In this document: piece by piece, positions 26,759 to 34,853 of the stretch | Layout of the letters: each line of letters begins with the position of its first letter | Position numbering within the stretch: the stretch's first letter is position 1 | Position numbers and translations under genes: made by a program | Notes under the pieces: model-generated | Seen by the model: the letters and a program-made list of their open reading frames with translations, nothing else | Told to the model about the DNA's origin: nothing | The model's database searches: none | Assembly (NCBI GenBank): GCA_020161935.1 | Contig: JAIUNI010000001.1 | Span: 1,116,001 to 1,180,000 of the forward strand | DNA from: Chloroflexota bacterium | Lineage (GTDB): Bacteria > Chloroflexota > Anaerolineae > Aggregatilineales > Phototrophicaceae | Direction of reading: 5' to 3' | DNA length: 64,000 nt

Positions 26759-27706
26759 ATGACTGGAAAACTGATTACGGTTGCCATAGGCGGAAACTCA
26801 CTGATTACAGACCCTAAAAAGCCCGATGTACCACATCAATGGGATGCTGTGCGGGAGACCTGCGAACATATCGCTGAGATGATCGCGCAAGGCTGGAACG
26901 TGATTATTACGCATGGTAACGGCCCACAGGTTGGTTACATATTACGGCGGTCAGAGATCGCTTCAAAAGCAGGTATCCATGATGTGCCGCTCGATTTGAT
27001 CGTGGCGGATACGCAGGGCGCAATCGGTTATATGCTCCAGCAAGCGCTCGATAATTCGATGCGGCGGTTGGGTATTAACCGTACCGTACTGACTGTCGTG
27101 ACACAGGTACGGGTTGACCCTGACGACCCCGCATTCCAAAACCCGAACAAGCCCATTGGCAGCTTCATGACCGAAGAAGAAGCCCACAAGCATGAGCGTG
27201 AAGGCTGGAATGTGATGGAGGATGCGGGACGCGGGTGGCGGCGGGTGGTCGCTTCACCCAAACCATTGGCAATCCACGAAATCAACGCTATCCGTGTGCT
27301 AGTTAACAACGATTATGTGGTGATTGCAGGGGGCGGCGGGGGCGTACCGGTGGTACGGAATGCACACGGCGAGCTACGCGGAACTTATGCTGTGATCGAC
27401 AAAGACCGCGCAAGCAGTTTGCTCGCGCAGACGCTTAGGGCGGACTTATTCATCATTTCGACGGGGGTGGAGAAGGTCGCACTCAACTTTAACAAGCCCA
27501 ATCAGCAGTTCCTCGACCAACTGACGCTGGCAGAGGCGCAGCGTTACATGGCGGAAGGACATTTCGCAGCGGGCAGTATGCTGCCTAAAATTGAGGCGGC
27601 GATTGAGTTTGTGAAGATGGGCGGCCCACAGGCAATTATTACCGACCCGCCAAACCTAGCGCGGGCACTGCGGGGTGAAACAGGGACGCGCATCGTACCG
27701 GGTTAA
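26759..27706 (+). CDS. arcC: Carbamate kinase
   Basis: Transfers phosphate from carbamoyl phosphate to ADP, making ATP, ammonia and CO2. The 315-residue amino-acid-kinase fold has VAIGGNSLI, THGNGPQVGYI, VVIAGGGGGVPVV, IDKDRASSLLA, and GSMLPKIEAAIEFV near the end. In the E. coli purine cluster the counterpart is yqeA. It follows ygeW but behind a terminator, so it probably has its own promoter. With YgeW it provides substrate-level phosphorylation from purine-derived ureido groups. Confidence 0.94.
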   Translation: MTGKLITVAIGGNSLITDPKKPDVPHQWDAVRETCEHIAEMIAQGWNVIITHGNGPQVGYILRRSEIASKAGIHDVPLDLIVADTQGAIGYMLQQALDNSMRRLGINRTVLTVVTQVRVDPDDPAFQNPNKPIGSFMTEEEAHKHEREGWNVMEDAGRGWRRVVASPKPLAIHEINAIRVLVNNDYVVIAGGGGGVPVVRNAHGELRGTYAVIDKDRASSLLAQTLRADLFIISTGVEKVALNFNKPNQQFLDQLTLAEAQRYMAEGHFAAGSMLPKIEAAIEFVKMGGPQAIITDPPNLARALRGETGTRIVPG

Positions 27707-27714
27707 GAGAATAT

Positions 27715-27869
27715 TTAACCACCGAGGCACAGAGGACACAGAGATTTGAAATCCTATGAACACGATCCTTTTAACTCATGTAGTGATTGGACTGGTTTAT
27801 ATTGAAACTATAAAGGTATGCAGCGTTTCGCATTATAAATTTCAGCGTTCTCAATGTTTCGGTGGTTAA
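27715..27869. repeat. MITE-like repeat with 11-bp terminal inverted repeats
   Basis: TTAACCACCGA (27715-27725) and TCGGTGGTTAA (27859-27869) bound a 155-bp element. The left end continues as GGCACAGAGGACACAGAG, the motif also found inside the gene at 13461. The right end is close to the next ATG (27876). No gene lies inside. Confidence 0.7.
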
Positions 27870-27875
27870 CTTTTT

Positions 27876-29120
27876 ATGGCGACAATTAAAGAACTTAAGT
27901 GTCCGGTTTGTGGGCGGCGTTACCCGGAAAGTGAAGTCCAATACACCTGCCCTAGCTGTGGGGAAGTGGGGACGCTTGAGGTGCTTTACGATTACTCAGC
28001 CCTCAGCGCGCAACTCGACCGTGATGCCCTGCGTAATCAGCATGAGCAGTCGATGTGGCGTTACAAGGCGCTTTTGCCCATTGAGTCCGGCTCGAAAGTG
28101 TCACCACTTCGCGTTGGGATGACCCCGCTGTACGACACAACGAGGGTGGCAGATACATTGGGGCTACGGCAGGTTTGGCTCAAAGACGATGGACAGAACC
28201 CAACCGGGTCGCTCAAAGATCGGGCAAGCGCGATGGTGGTTGCACGGGCGATGGAGCAAGGGATCAAAACCGTTAGCACAGCAAGTACAGGCAACGCAGC
28301 AGCGGCGCTTTCGGGCATCGGGGCATCAGTCGGCATGAACATTATTATTTTTGTGCCAGCGAGCGCACCGGAGGCGAAAATCGCCCAACTACTCGTGTAC
28401 GGGGCAACCGTGCTGCTTGTAGAAGATACGTACGATGTGGCCTTTGAACTCTGCTCACAGATGTGCCTCAGCGAAGGCTGGTACTGCCGGAATACGGGTA
28501 TGAATCCGTATACGGTTGAAGGCAAGAAAACGGTCGCCTATGAAATCGCCGAACAACTCGATTGGCAGGTACCAGATGTGGTGATGGTGGGCGTGGGCGA
28601 TGGGAATATCATCGCGGGGGTGTACAAAGGCTTTTACGACTTACTCCAACTCGGATGGATACAGCGGATTCCGCGCTTAATCGGTGTACAAGCAGCAGGC
28701 AGTTCAGCACTCGTCCATGCGTGGGAAAACGATTTACGACCGCAAGATATAAAGCCGATGCCTGCGGAGACAATCGCGGACAGTATTTCAGCCAGCTTAC
28801 CGCGTGACAGGGCAAAGGGGCTGCGGGCAGTACGAGAGACAAATGGGGCTATGATTGCTGTGCCAGATGATGAAATTATCATGGCTATTCCTGAGCTGGC
28901 ACAACTTACAGGCGTATACGGAGAACCTTCATGCACGGCAGTTTACGCTGGCGCGAAACGTGCTGTACAATCAGGATTAATTGATAAAGATGAATCCGTT
29001 TTATTACTAATGACAGGTAACGGGTTAAAAGATATTCGACGAGCGCAGCAATCGGTTGCCCACGGCTTGCGGGTGCAACCGAATTTAGAGTCCATCCGGC
29101 AGGCATTGGGTATTGGATAA
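27876..29120 (+). CDS. thrC: Threonine synthase (PLP fold-type II) with N-terminal zinc ribbon
   Basis: Converts O-phosphohomoserine to threonine. The 414-residue chain begins with a zinc ribbon (CPVCGRRY and CPSCGEVG), then the PLP-lysine loop NPTGSLKDRASAMVVARA near residue 110, STASTGNAAAALSG, and MVGVGDGNIIAGVYKGF, the phosphate-binding glycine loop. The length is typical. Homoserine kinase is encoded at 56050 in this window, which supports the ThrC assignment. It starts seven bases after the repeat element, and a GT2 gene follows six bases after its stop. Confidence 0.88.
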   Translation: MATIKELKCPVCGRRYPESEVQYTCPSCGEVGTLEVLYDYSALSAQLDRDALRNQHEQSMWRYKALLPIESGSKVSPLRVGMTPLYDTTRVADTLGLRQVWLKDDGQNPTGSLKDRASAMVVARAMEQGIKTVSTASTGNAAAALSGIGASVGMNIIIFVPASAPEAKIAQLLVYGATVLLVEDTYDVAFELCSQMCLSEGWYCRNTGMNPYTVEGKKTVAYEIAEQLDWQVPDVVMVGVGDGNIIAGVYKGFYDLLQLGWIQRIPRLIGVQAAGSSALVHAWENDLRPQDIKPMPAETIADSISASLPRDRAKGLRAVRETNGAMIAVPDDEIIMAIPELAQLTGVYGEPSCTAVYAGAKRAVQSGLIDKDESVLLLMTGNGLKDIRRAQQSVAHGLRVQPNLESIRQALGIG

Positions 29121-29126
29121 AGGTAG

Positions 29127-30131
29127 ATGAGCGAAAAGCCACGTTATTCGATTGTTGCACCGATTTACAATGAAGAAGGAAACATTCAAAACCTTTACGA
29201 GCGCATTTCGAAGGTTATGGATTCGACAGGTGAAAGCTGGGAATTGGTCACGGTCAACGACGGCAGTCGTGATAAGTCGTTCGACTTATTAGAAGCCCTT
29301 TCACACAAAGACTCGCGTATTAAAGTCATCAACTTTGCGCGGAATTTCGGTCACCAGCTAGCCGTGACCGCCGGTTTACACCATACCTCCGGTGACGCAG
29401 TAGTGGTGATTGATGCCGACTTACAAGACCCTCCCGAACTCATCCTCGATATGATTGAGCGATGGAAAGCGGGTTATCATGTCGTGTACGCAGTCCGTCA
29501 AGAACGCAAAGGCGAAAGCTGGTTCAAATTGCTGACGGCAAAGCTTTTTTACCGCCTGATCTACCGAATCACGGACGTTGATATTCCCCTCGACACGGGC
29601 GACTTCCGGTTGATGGATCGGAAGGTTGTGGATGCACTCAACTCGATGCCGGAACACAACCGTTTTATTCGTGGTTTGACGAGCTGGATCGGCTTCAAGC
29701 AAACCGGCGTGACCTATGTACGCGAAGCGCGCGAGTGGGGTGAGACTAAATACCCACTTAAAAAGATGGTTCGTTTCGCGATGGACGCGGTTACTGGCTT
29801 TTCGTATTTCCCATTACAGGTTATGGTATATGTAGCATTTGTACTGGGGGTGTTGGCGATCTTTGCCGTGCCCATCATCGCGATCTTACGGTTAATATTG
29901 GGCTTCCAATTTTTGGGCGGCCAAGTGACCAACATCGTACTCTTGCTCGTGGTCGGCGCGTTCCAACTGTTCTTCCTGTTTATCATGGGGCAATATGTAG
30001 CGCGGATTTATGATGAAACACGCGGACGGCCCTTGTATATAGTGGCGGATAAAGTCGGTTTCGATCAAGAGAAGATCGCAACCAAGTCAACCGAAAATCG
30101 ACCGCTGCCGGAGCCAGAACCGGAGACATAA
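29127..30131 (+). CDS. Family 2 glycosyltransferase, GtrB/DPM1-like, with two C-terminal TM helices
   Basis: Inner-membrane polyprenyl-phosphate sugar transferase of 334 aa. The GT2 domain shows SIVAPIYNEEGNIQNL, VNDGSRDKS, DADLQDPPE (DxD region), and a TGDFRLMDRKVVDAL acceptor loop. Hydrophobic helices at about 232-256 and 268-292 match the GtrB arrangement. The tail is short and proline-rich. It probably makes undecaprenyl-phosphate hexose for a GT-C enzyme such as the one at 12016, but the two are not adjacent. Confidence 0.9.
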   Translation: MSEKPRYSIVAPIYNEEGNIQNLYERISKVMDSTGESWELVTVNDGSRDKSFDLLEALSHKDSRIKVINFARNFGHQLAVTAGLHHTSGDAVVVIDADLQDPPELILDMIERWKAGYHVVYAVRQERKGESWFKLLTAKLFYRLIYRITDVDIPLDTGDFRLMDRKVVDALNSMPEHNRFIRGLTSWIGFKQTGVTYVREAREWGETKYPLKKMVRFAMDAVTGFSYFPLQVMVYVAFVLGVLAIFAVPIIAILRLILGFQFLGGQVTNIVLLLVVGAFQLFFLFIMGQYVARIYDETRGRPLYIVADKVGFDQEKIATKSTENRPLPEPEPET

Positions 30132-30150
30132 ATTTACATAGGGGGAGACG

Positions 30151-30384
30151 ATGCCTGACAACACACACGAATCATTGGCGCGTGTTCAGAAATACCAACA
30201 ACTGGTATTGGCATACGAAGCTCTCGATCAAGAAATTGATGGTCTCATCATGGCACACGGGGGTTCCTCGGAAAAAATGCCCGAAGCGGAACTGAACCAT
30301 TACCGTGAATTGGCTCGCCAGCGGGACGACCTGCAAGGCGAAATGCACGAGTTAGAAATTGAACTGAATATTGATGAAGCGTAA
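30151..30384 (+). CDS. Small coiled-coil hypothetical protein, 77 aa
   Basis: The ATG at 30151 follows a clear GGGGGAGA. The product is very acidic and helical, with heptad-like stretches (ALDQEIDGLIMAHGG and QRDDLQGEMHELEIELNI). No known motif, signal peptide or membrane segment is visible. It is probably co-transcribed with the GT2 gene 19 nt upstream and the PLP enzyme 41 nt downstream. Function unknown. Confidence 0.75.
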   Translation: MPDNTHESLARVQKYQQLVLAYEALDQEIDGLIMAHGGSSEKMPEAELNHYRELARQRDDLQGEMHELEIELNIDEA

Positions 30385-30425
30385 GTCTTTTCATCGTATT
30401 CGATGACCACATTGGAGATTGAAAC

Positions 30426-31817
30426 GTGATTACCGGTCCTACTTTTGAGGAAATGCTTCACCCGCATAAAATCGTGCCTAGTATTCGCGAAAAGGCGTTA
30501 CAGGCTTTAAAGGGTGATCCACTCGCACCGATTAACCTGTTCAATATTACGTGGCGGAACGCAAACAACGAGGTTAATTACATCCTTTTACCTCCCGAAT
30601 TGACCGGTGTCGAGGCCAATATTGTGGTGCTGTATGGGAAAGAATTTCCTTCAGGCAGCCACAAAGTAGGCGCGGCATATTCGGTACTGCTCGAAAAAGA
30701 ACTTTTCGGTGAAGTTGACCCAAGCAAAAATACACTGGTGTGGCCTTCCACGGGGAACTACGGCATCGGTGGGGCATGGGTTGGTGGGCGGATGGGATGC
30801 AAGAGCATCGTCGTGCTGCCCGCGGGCATGAGCCGTGAACGATTCGAGCGGATTGAAAGCTACGGCGCAAGCGTCATCAAAACGATTGGCTCGGAAAGTA
30901 ACGTCAAAGAGATTTACGATGAAACCCACCGACTCCGACAAGACCCGAACATCCGCATCCTGAACCAGTTCGAGCAGATGGGGAACTACCGTTTTCATTA
31001 TCATGTGACGGGCAACACCATCGCCGAACTTGCCAGCGAACTACAGGCGAAGGGTGTTGGTAACGGTAAGGCAGCGGCTTTCGTTTGGGCGATGGGCAGC
31101 GGTGGAACGAACGCGGCGGCTGACCGGCTCAAGCAAGTGTTCCCCGATTGCAAGCATGTTGGGCTGGAACCTATTCAATGCCCTACCCTCTATAACAATG
31201 GTTATGGCTCACACGACATTCAAGGCATCGGCGATAAGCATGTGACATGGATACACAATGTCCTCAATATGGATGCCATGATGTGTATCGACGATATTCA
31301 GTGCAAGAAGGGTTTACAACTTCTTGCCGAGCCGGTGGGACGCGAGACCTTGATTAAGCGATACGGCGCGAACCCTGAACTGGTCGAAAAGATGGGCGAC
31401 CTGTTTGGTATCAGTGGGATTTGCCACATCCTCGGTGCAATCAAAACGGCTAAGTACTACGGCTTCGGGAAAGATGACGTGATTTATACGGCAGCGACCG
31501 ACAGCCTCGACCGTTATTATTCGGTGATTGATGATATGGCGGCACAGTACGGTAAGCTGGACGAAGCGGCTGCGGTCGGGCGGGTTGAAGGTGTATTCCA
31601 CGCGGCAGGGACGGACTGGGTGCTGGAAGGCACAAAGGATGTTCGTGAACGCTGGCACAACCTGAAATACTACACATGGGTCGAGCAGCAGGGTAAATCG
31701 GTCGAAGAACTCGATGCCCAGCGTGACCCCCAATGGTGGATTAATCACCAACAGCGGGTACAAGAAATTGACACGCGGTTGAACGCTTTACGCGCCGAAG
31801 AAGCCCAAAAGGTCTAG
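30426..31817 (+). CDS. PLP fold-type II enzyme, 463 aa, substrate unknown
   Basis: Related to the tryptophan synthase beta/cysteine synthase superfamily. The PLP lysine is probably in FPSGSHKVGAAYSVL near residue 83. WPSTGNYGIGGAWVGGRMG follows, then VWAMGSGGTNAAADRL for phosphate binding and VIYTAATDSLDRYYSVID near the end. It is about 60-150 residues longer than cysteine synthase. The start is GTG at 30426 with GGAG eight bases upstream. The unknown gene at 31821 follows after three bases. It is downstream of the YgeW/carbamate kinase genes, where other bacteria have the PLP enzyme YgeX (diaminopropionate ammonia-lyase), so an eliminase role in the same pathway is a hypothesis. Confidence 0.8.
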   Translation: MITGPTFEEMLHPHKIVPSIREKALQALKGDPLAPINLFNITWRNANNEVNYILLPPELTGVEANIVVLYGKEFPSGSHKVGAAYSVLLEKELFGEVDPSKNTLVWPSTGNYGIGGAWVGGRMGCKSIVVLPAGMSRERFERIESYGASVIKTIGSESNVKEIYDETHRLRQDPNIRILNQFEQMGNYRFHYHVTGNTIAELASELQAKGVGNGKAAAFVWAMGSGGTNAAADRLKQVFPDCKHVGLEPIQCPTLYNNGYGSHDIQGIGDKHVTWIHNVLNMDAMMCIDDIQCKKGLQLLAEPVGRETLIKRYGANPELVEKMGDLFGISGICHILGAIKTAKYYGFGKDDVIYTAATDSLDRYYSVIDDMAAQYGKLDEAAAVGRVEGVFHAAGTDWVLEGTKDVRERWHNLKYYTWVEQQGKSVEELDAQRDPQWWINHQQRVQEIDTRLNALRAEEAQKV

Positions 31818-31820
31818 TTT

Positions 31821-32492
31821 ATGTTCGCGGAAGATCGCGTTCTGGTTGGGGTTATTAACCGCAAGCGCGATCTTCAAAGCGTTCTCGATGACAAGTGGTA
31901 CCGGATTCCCCAAGCCCAAATGAAGCGCGGCGTGAACGCCGAATACATCGCGTTTTTCCAGAGCAAAGCATTCGGCGAGCGGAACGGCGGCATCTATTAT
32001 TTTGGTGACCGCAAAGGTATCGAACTGGTTTACCGGCGCGACCTGATCCCCAGCGAACCTAATCACCCACGCGCAAACGAAGCCTACTACAAAATACAGC
32101 TTGGCACGATACGCGAGAAAAAGCCTCCGATTCTCAATACTACAAAGCGAACAATCGGCTTTATTTACACGACATGGGACCGGTTCATTAAAGCCTCGAA
32201 AATTAGCGATTTGTACAGCAAAGAAGATTACTTTGTTGACCGGATTTACCACGCGCTGCGTAATGCGGGTGTACCCAGCGAACGCATCTGGTCGGCGGAG
32301 TATAAAAATACGGCTCCTCAGTTGAGGGTGCTGTGCGAAAAAGGTACGTTTACGGCTTCGACTTCCTCCGAAGGTGACGGCATGTACCTTGATGAGAACC
32401 GCCCCGATGACAAAATCCTCGCGGGGATTCTGGCAGAGATCGCGAAACAAGGTGGGCCGCTTACCATCCGTATCCCTTTCGATATGCTTTAA
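31821..32492 (+). CDS. Unknown 223-aa protein coupled to the PLP enzyme
   Basis: I do not recognise the family. The sequence looks globular and soluble, basic in the first half. Striking segments are VGVINRKRDLQSVLDDKWYR at the N-terminus, the aromatic-rich NGGIYYFGDRKGIELVYRRD, and TIGFIYTTWDRFIKASKI near residue 112. There is no signal peptide and no cysteine cluster. Its ATG is three bases after the PLP enzyme stop with AAAGG inside that gene, so the two are translationally coupled. The next feature is a palindromic repeat. Confidence 0.75.
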   Translation: MFAEDRVLVGVINRKRDLQSVLDDKWYRIPQAQMKRGVNAEYIAFFQSKAFGERNGGIYYFGDRKGIELVYRRDLIPSEPNHPRANEAYYKIQLGTIREKKPPILNTTKRTIGFIYTTWDRFIKASKISDLYSKEDYFVDRIYHALRNAGVPSERIWSAEYKNTAPQLRVLCEKGTFTASTSSEGDGMYLDENRPDDKILAGILAEIAKQGGPLTIRIPFDML

Positions 32493-32579
32493 GCTCCCTC
32501 AAGACGTTTTACAAATCAGGACGAAGAAAGAACCCTCTCTGTCGCAGGTCGGCCGTAAACGAGGGAGGATAACATGCAC

Positions 32580-32600
32580 GGGAGGGTCACAGACCCTCCC
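32580..32600. repeat. REP-like palindrome
   Basis: GGGAGGGTC, a loop of ACA, and GACCCTCCC form a perfect 9-bp stem. No T-run follows on either strand, so it looks like a dispersed palindromic repeat rather than a terminator. The 226-bp interval 32493-32718 holds nothing else. Confidence 0.6.
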
Positions 32601-32718
32601 CTACGAGAAATCAACGGCTTCGTATTCCGCGTTAATTTGTAAAACACCTTAATAGAACTAGTAACCCATCTACAATAATTCAGAAACTTCTTCAAATTCG
32701 TCAATTTCGGAAGCATTT

Positions 32719-33684
32719 TTAGGCTGTGCCGAAGGTGAGGCCGAGTTCACCGAGCCATTTACGGTAGGCGATGCTGGTACGATCCGAGCGCAGGTGGAGT
32801 TCGGCTTGCAGGTCGAGCGGGAGGCGTTCGGGACGCTGCGACTCGACAATCGGTATATCTTGAGCGGTAACTTCATCCTGAAAGGCGATTAACTGTTCTT
32901 CGGGGATGTCATAGCCGTAGTTCATGACCATGCACATCCAGCCGAGACAGTGCATATCATCAACAGGTGTTACCGAGAAGTAGATGGCAAACTGCTGTTC
33001 CATGCGTTTGATGAAATAGACGGTAAGCGGGCGAAAGATGCGGTAGGTATAGGTGACTTCTTTGCCCTGCCCTGTTCCATCGGGGTCGGGCTGCCAGACA
33101 GTGATGGGTTCAGCGGTAATGCCGTTTTCGTCGGTGACGACATCATAGTCGGCGATTTCAGAGTGGGCGCGGTCGCCGAGGTAGCCTTCGTGAACGAACG
33201 GAAAATGGGCTACGTCGAGAAAGTTTTCGACAGCACGGGGGGCAGCGGCGTTGTAGACATACGGGCCACAAAAAATTTTACGGAAGGTTTGATCTTCCCA
33301 TTCGGGAAAATGTGGAATGTCGTGAGCCGGTTCACCAAATGTGACCCACACCCAACCGTAGCGTTCGACCGAACGAAAGGTTTTGACGCGAGCGCGGGTC
33401 GGCGGCGTTTGTTCGGGATGGGCGGGCATGTGGACACACTGACCCTCAGCGTTATACGTCCAGCCGTGATAAGGGCACATGAGGGTTTCGCCCTCAACCG
33501 TGCCGAGCGAGAGGCGGGTTCCGCGATGGACACACAAATCCTGCCAGACCATGATGCGCTCACCAACGCGCCAGATTACGAGGTCTTCGGCAAGGAGGCG
33601 GGCACGAAGGGGTTGGCCTTCGACCACATCGGTGGTGCGGGCGATGATGTGCCAGTCGTTGATGAGTACAGAGTCATTTAGCAT
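32719..33684 (-). CDS. Rieske non-heme iron oxygenase, VanA-like alpha subunit
   Basis: Aromatic-ring-hydroxylating or demethylating oxygenase of 321 aa. The Rieske cluster ligands are CVHRGTRLSLG and CPYHGWTYNAEG near 48 and 69. The mononuclear iron site is ENFLDVAHFPFVHEGYLG near 150. The C-terminus (DRTSIAYRKWLGELGL) matches the VanA/methylxanthine demethylase branch. No reductase or ferredoxin gene is adjacent. Members of this branch remove O- or N-methyl groups, or hydroxylate, so methylated purines are a possible substrate in this region; vanillate-like aromatics are equally possible. There is no strong ribosome binding site before the ATG at 33684. Confidence 0.88.
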   Translation of the reverse strand: MLNDSVLINDWHIIARTTDVVEGQPLRARLLAEDLVIWRVGERIMVWQDLCVHRGTRLSLGTVEGETLMCPYHGWTYNAEGQCVHMPAHPEQTPPTRARVKTFRSVERYGWVWVTFGEPAHDIPHFPEWEDQTFRKIFCGPYVYNAAAPRAVENFLDVAHFPFVHEGYLGDRAHSEIADYDVVTDENGITAEPITVWQPDPDGTGQGKEVTYTYRIFRPLTVYFIKRMEQQFAIYFSVTPVDDMHCLGWMCMVMNYGYDIPEEQLIAFQDEVTAQDIPIVESQRPERLPLDLQAELHLRSDRTSIAYRKWLGELGLTFGTA

Positions 33685-33800
33685 AGGATCGTCTTCAGTC
33701 AGTAGTCAAAAATTTAGATTAGCATTTGAAACATAACTCGTAGACCAGATAAATCCAATCGTCAATCTGCACTAAAAATTCGGTCGCCAGAAAAACAAAT

Positions 33801-33840
33801 CGCCAAGATCGCCAAGAAGGACAGAGAACGCCAAGAGAAT
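33801..33840. repeat. CGCCAAGA-type dispersed tag repeat
   Basis: CGCCAAGATCGCCAAGAAGG, then ACAGAGAACGCCAAGAG. The same unit occurs on the opposite strand inside the gene at 13461. Confidence 0.6.
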
Positions 33841-34051
33841 AAAAAGATTTTGTGGCGGCGATGGCGGCGGCGCTTCCGCCAATAGCCTTTTTCCCGACAT
33901 AAACGTTGAAAATATTGCAAAAATTGCAATTGTTAACCCTAATATTTTGCCACATTCGCAACATTTTGAGGGAACGAAAGCGAAAAACTGCAAATACTGC
34001 AAAAACGGAAGTAGTTTTGTGTCGGAAATGTCGTCAGAACCTCACCCCTAA

Positions 34052-34088
34052 CCCCTCTCCAATTTGCTGAGTACAGCTTGGAGAGGGG
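34052..34088. repeat. Dispersed palindrome, 11-bp stem
   Basis: CCCCTCTCCAA (34052-34062) is perfectly complementary to TTGGAGAGGGG (34078-34088), with a 15-nt loop. It is flanked by CCTCACCCCTAA, a motif common in dispersed bacterial repeats. Confidence 0.6.
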
Positions 34089-34737
34089 AACAAAACAGTT
34101 GGCAAATTTGGCAGCAATTTCGGCAATGGCAACAGCAATTTTCATACCCGTTCGGCGGATGGCTCGGCTAATTTCGCGGTAACGCTGGCAATTGGGCTGC
34201 CGCCGCCAAAATTGCCAATCGTTTCATTTGCAGCAGCAGAAGGCAGGCTTGCTGCTGCAATGGTTGCTGCAAAAGGCAGTCTTTAGTCGGTAGTCGACAG
34301 TCATTAGTCAAAAGCAAAGACAAAGGCGAGTTGCCAATTGCCACGTCAAAAGCGGCAGAGTAATTTGTGCAGGTTGTGCGTGATGCGTTGTTAAGGTGCG
34401 TGAAGAGACCCTACCCCAGCCCTCCCCCGTAAACGGAGGAGGGAGCAGGTCACCCTTCTTATGATACCCATCAGTAAGAAGCATACAGACAATCGGTTAA
34501 TAAGCTCTACAGCCAAGCCTGTTCCTATTGTATGAGAAGTTATTGGCGAAAGGGTGAACATTTGTCAGAACATTTGGTCACTTTTAAGCGGTGATGGCAT
34601 TAACCATTTTGAGGGAGTGGAGATGTTAAGGCGGTTGGTGGAAGGTTAGTAAATGGTTTGTCGGGTTAACCGAAAATAAACCTAAGTCGTAATAAGTTTC
34701 AAGTGGCAAGTTTCAAGTTAAAGACAAAGAAACAAGA

Positions 34738-34753
34738 GCGCACAGCCGTGCGC
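34738..34753. repeat. Short GC-rich palindrome
   Basis: GCGCAC, AGCC, GTGCGC: a 6-bp stem with a 4-nt loop, about 100 bp downstream of the clpP stop codon. No T-run follows. Confidence 0.45.
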
Positions 34754-34853
34754 CCTACAAGATGAGCGGTCAGGTGGGTGGTACATATGGGACTAGAAGT
34801 ATCTCGTCCCTGGGGAAAGGCGTTGGTGGTGGTCGACAACCTAAATAAATCTT

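Larger units (their letters stand above)
33685..34853. other. 1.17-kb gap without genes, repeat-rich
   Basis: No credible coding frame is present. It contains a CGCCAAGA tag block (33801-33840), an 11-bp palindrome (34052-34088), a CCTCC/GGAGG palindrome (34421-34440), a GCGCAC/GTGCGC palindrome (34738-34753), and TTTGCAA/GGCAATT-rich stretches around 33915-34200. It looks like an accumulation site for dispersed repeats. Confidence 0.7.

Noticed and set aside
31788..32450. Minus-strand open frame (220 codons) opposite the unknown 223-aa gene
   Set aside because: The plus-strand frame has a ribosome binding site and is coupled to the PLP gene. The antisense translation is less protein-like.
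33719..34145. Several short minus-strand open frames in the repeat-rich gap
   Set aside because: Low-complexity translations over repeats, without ribosome binding sites.
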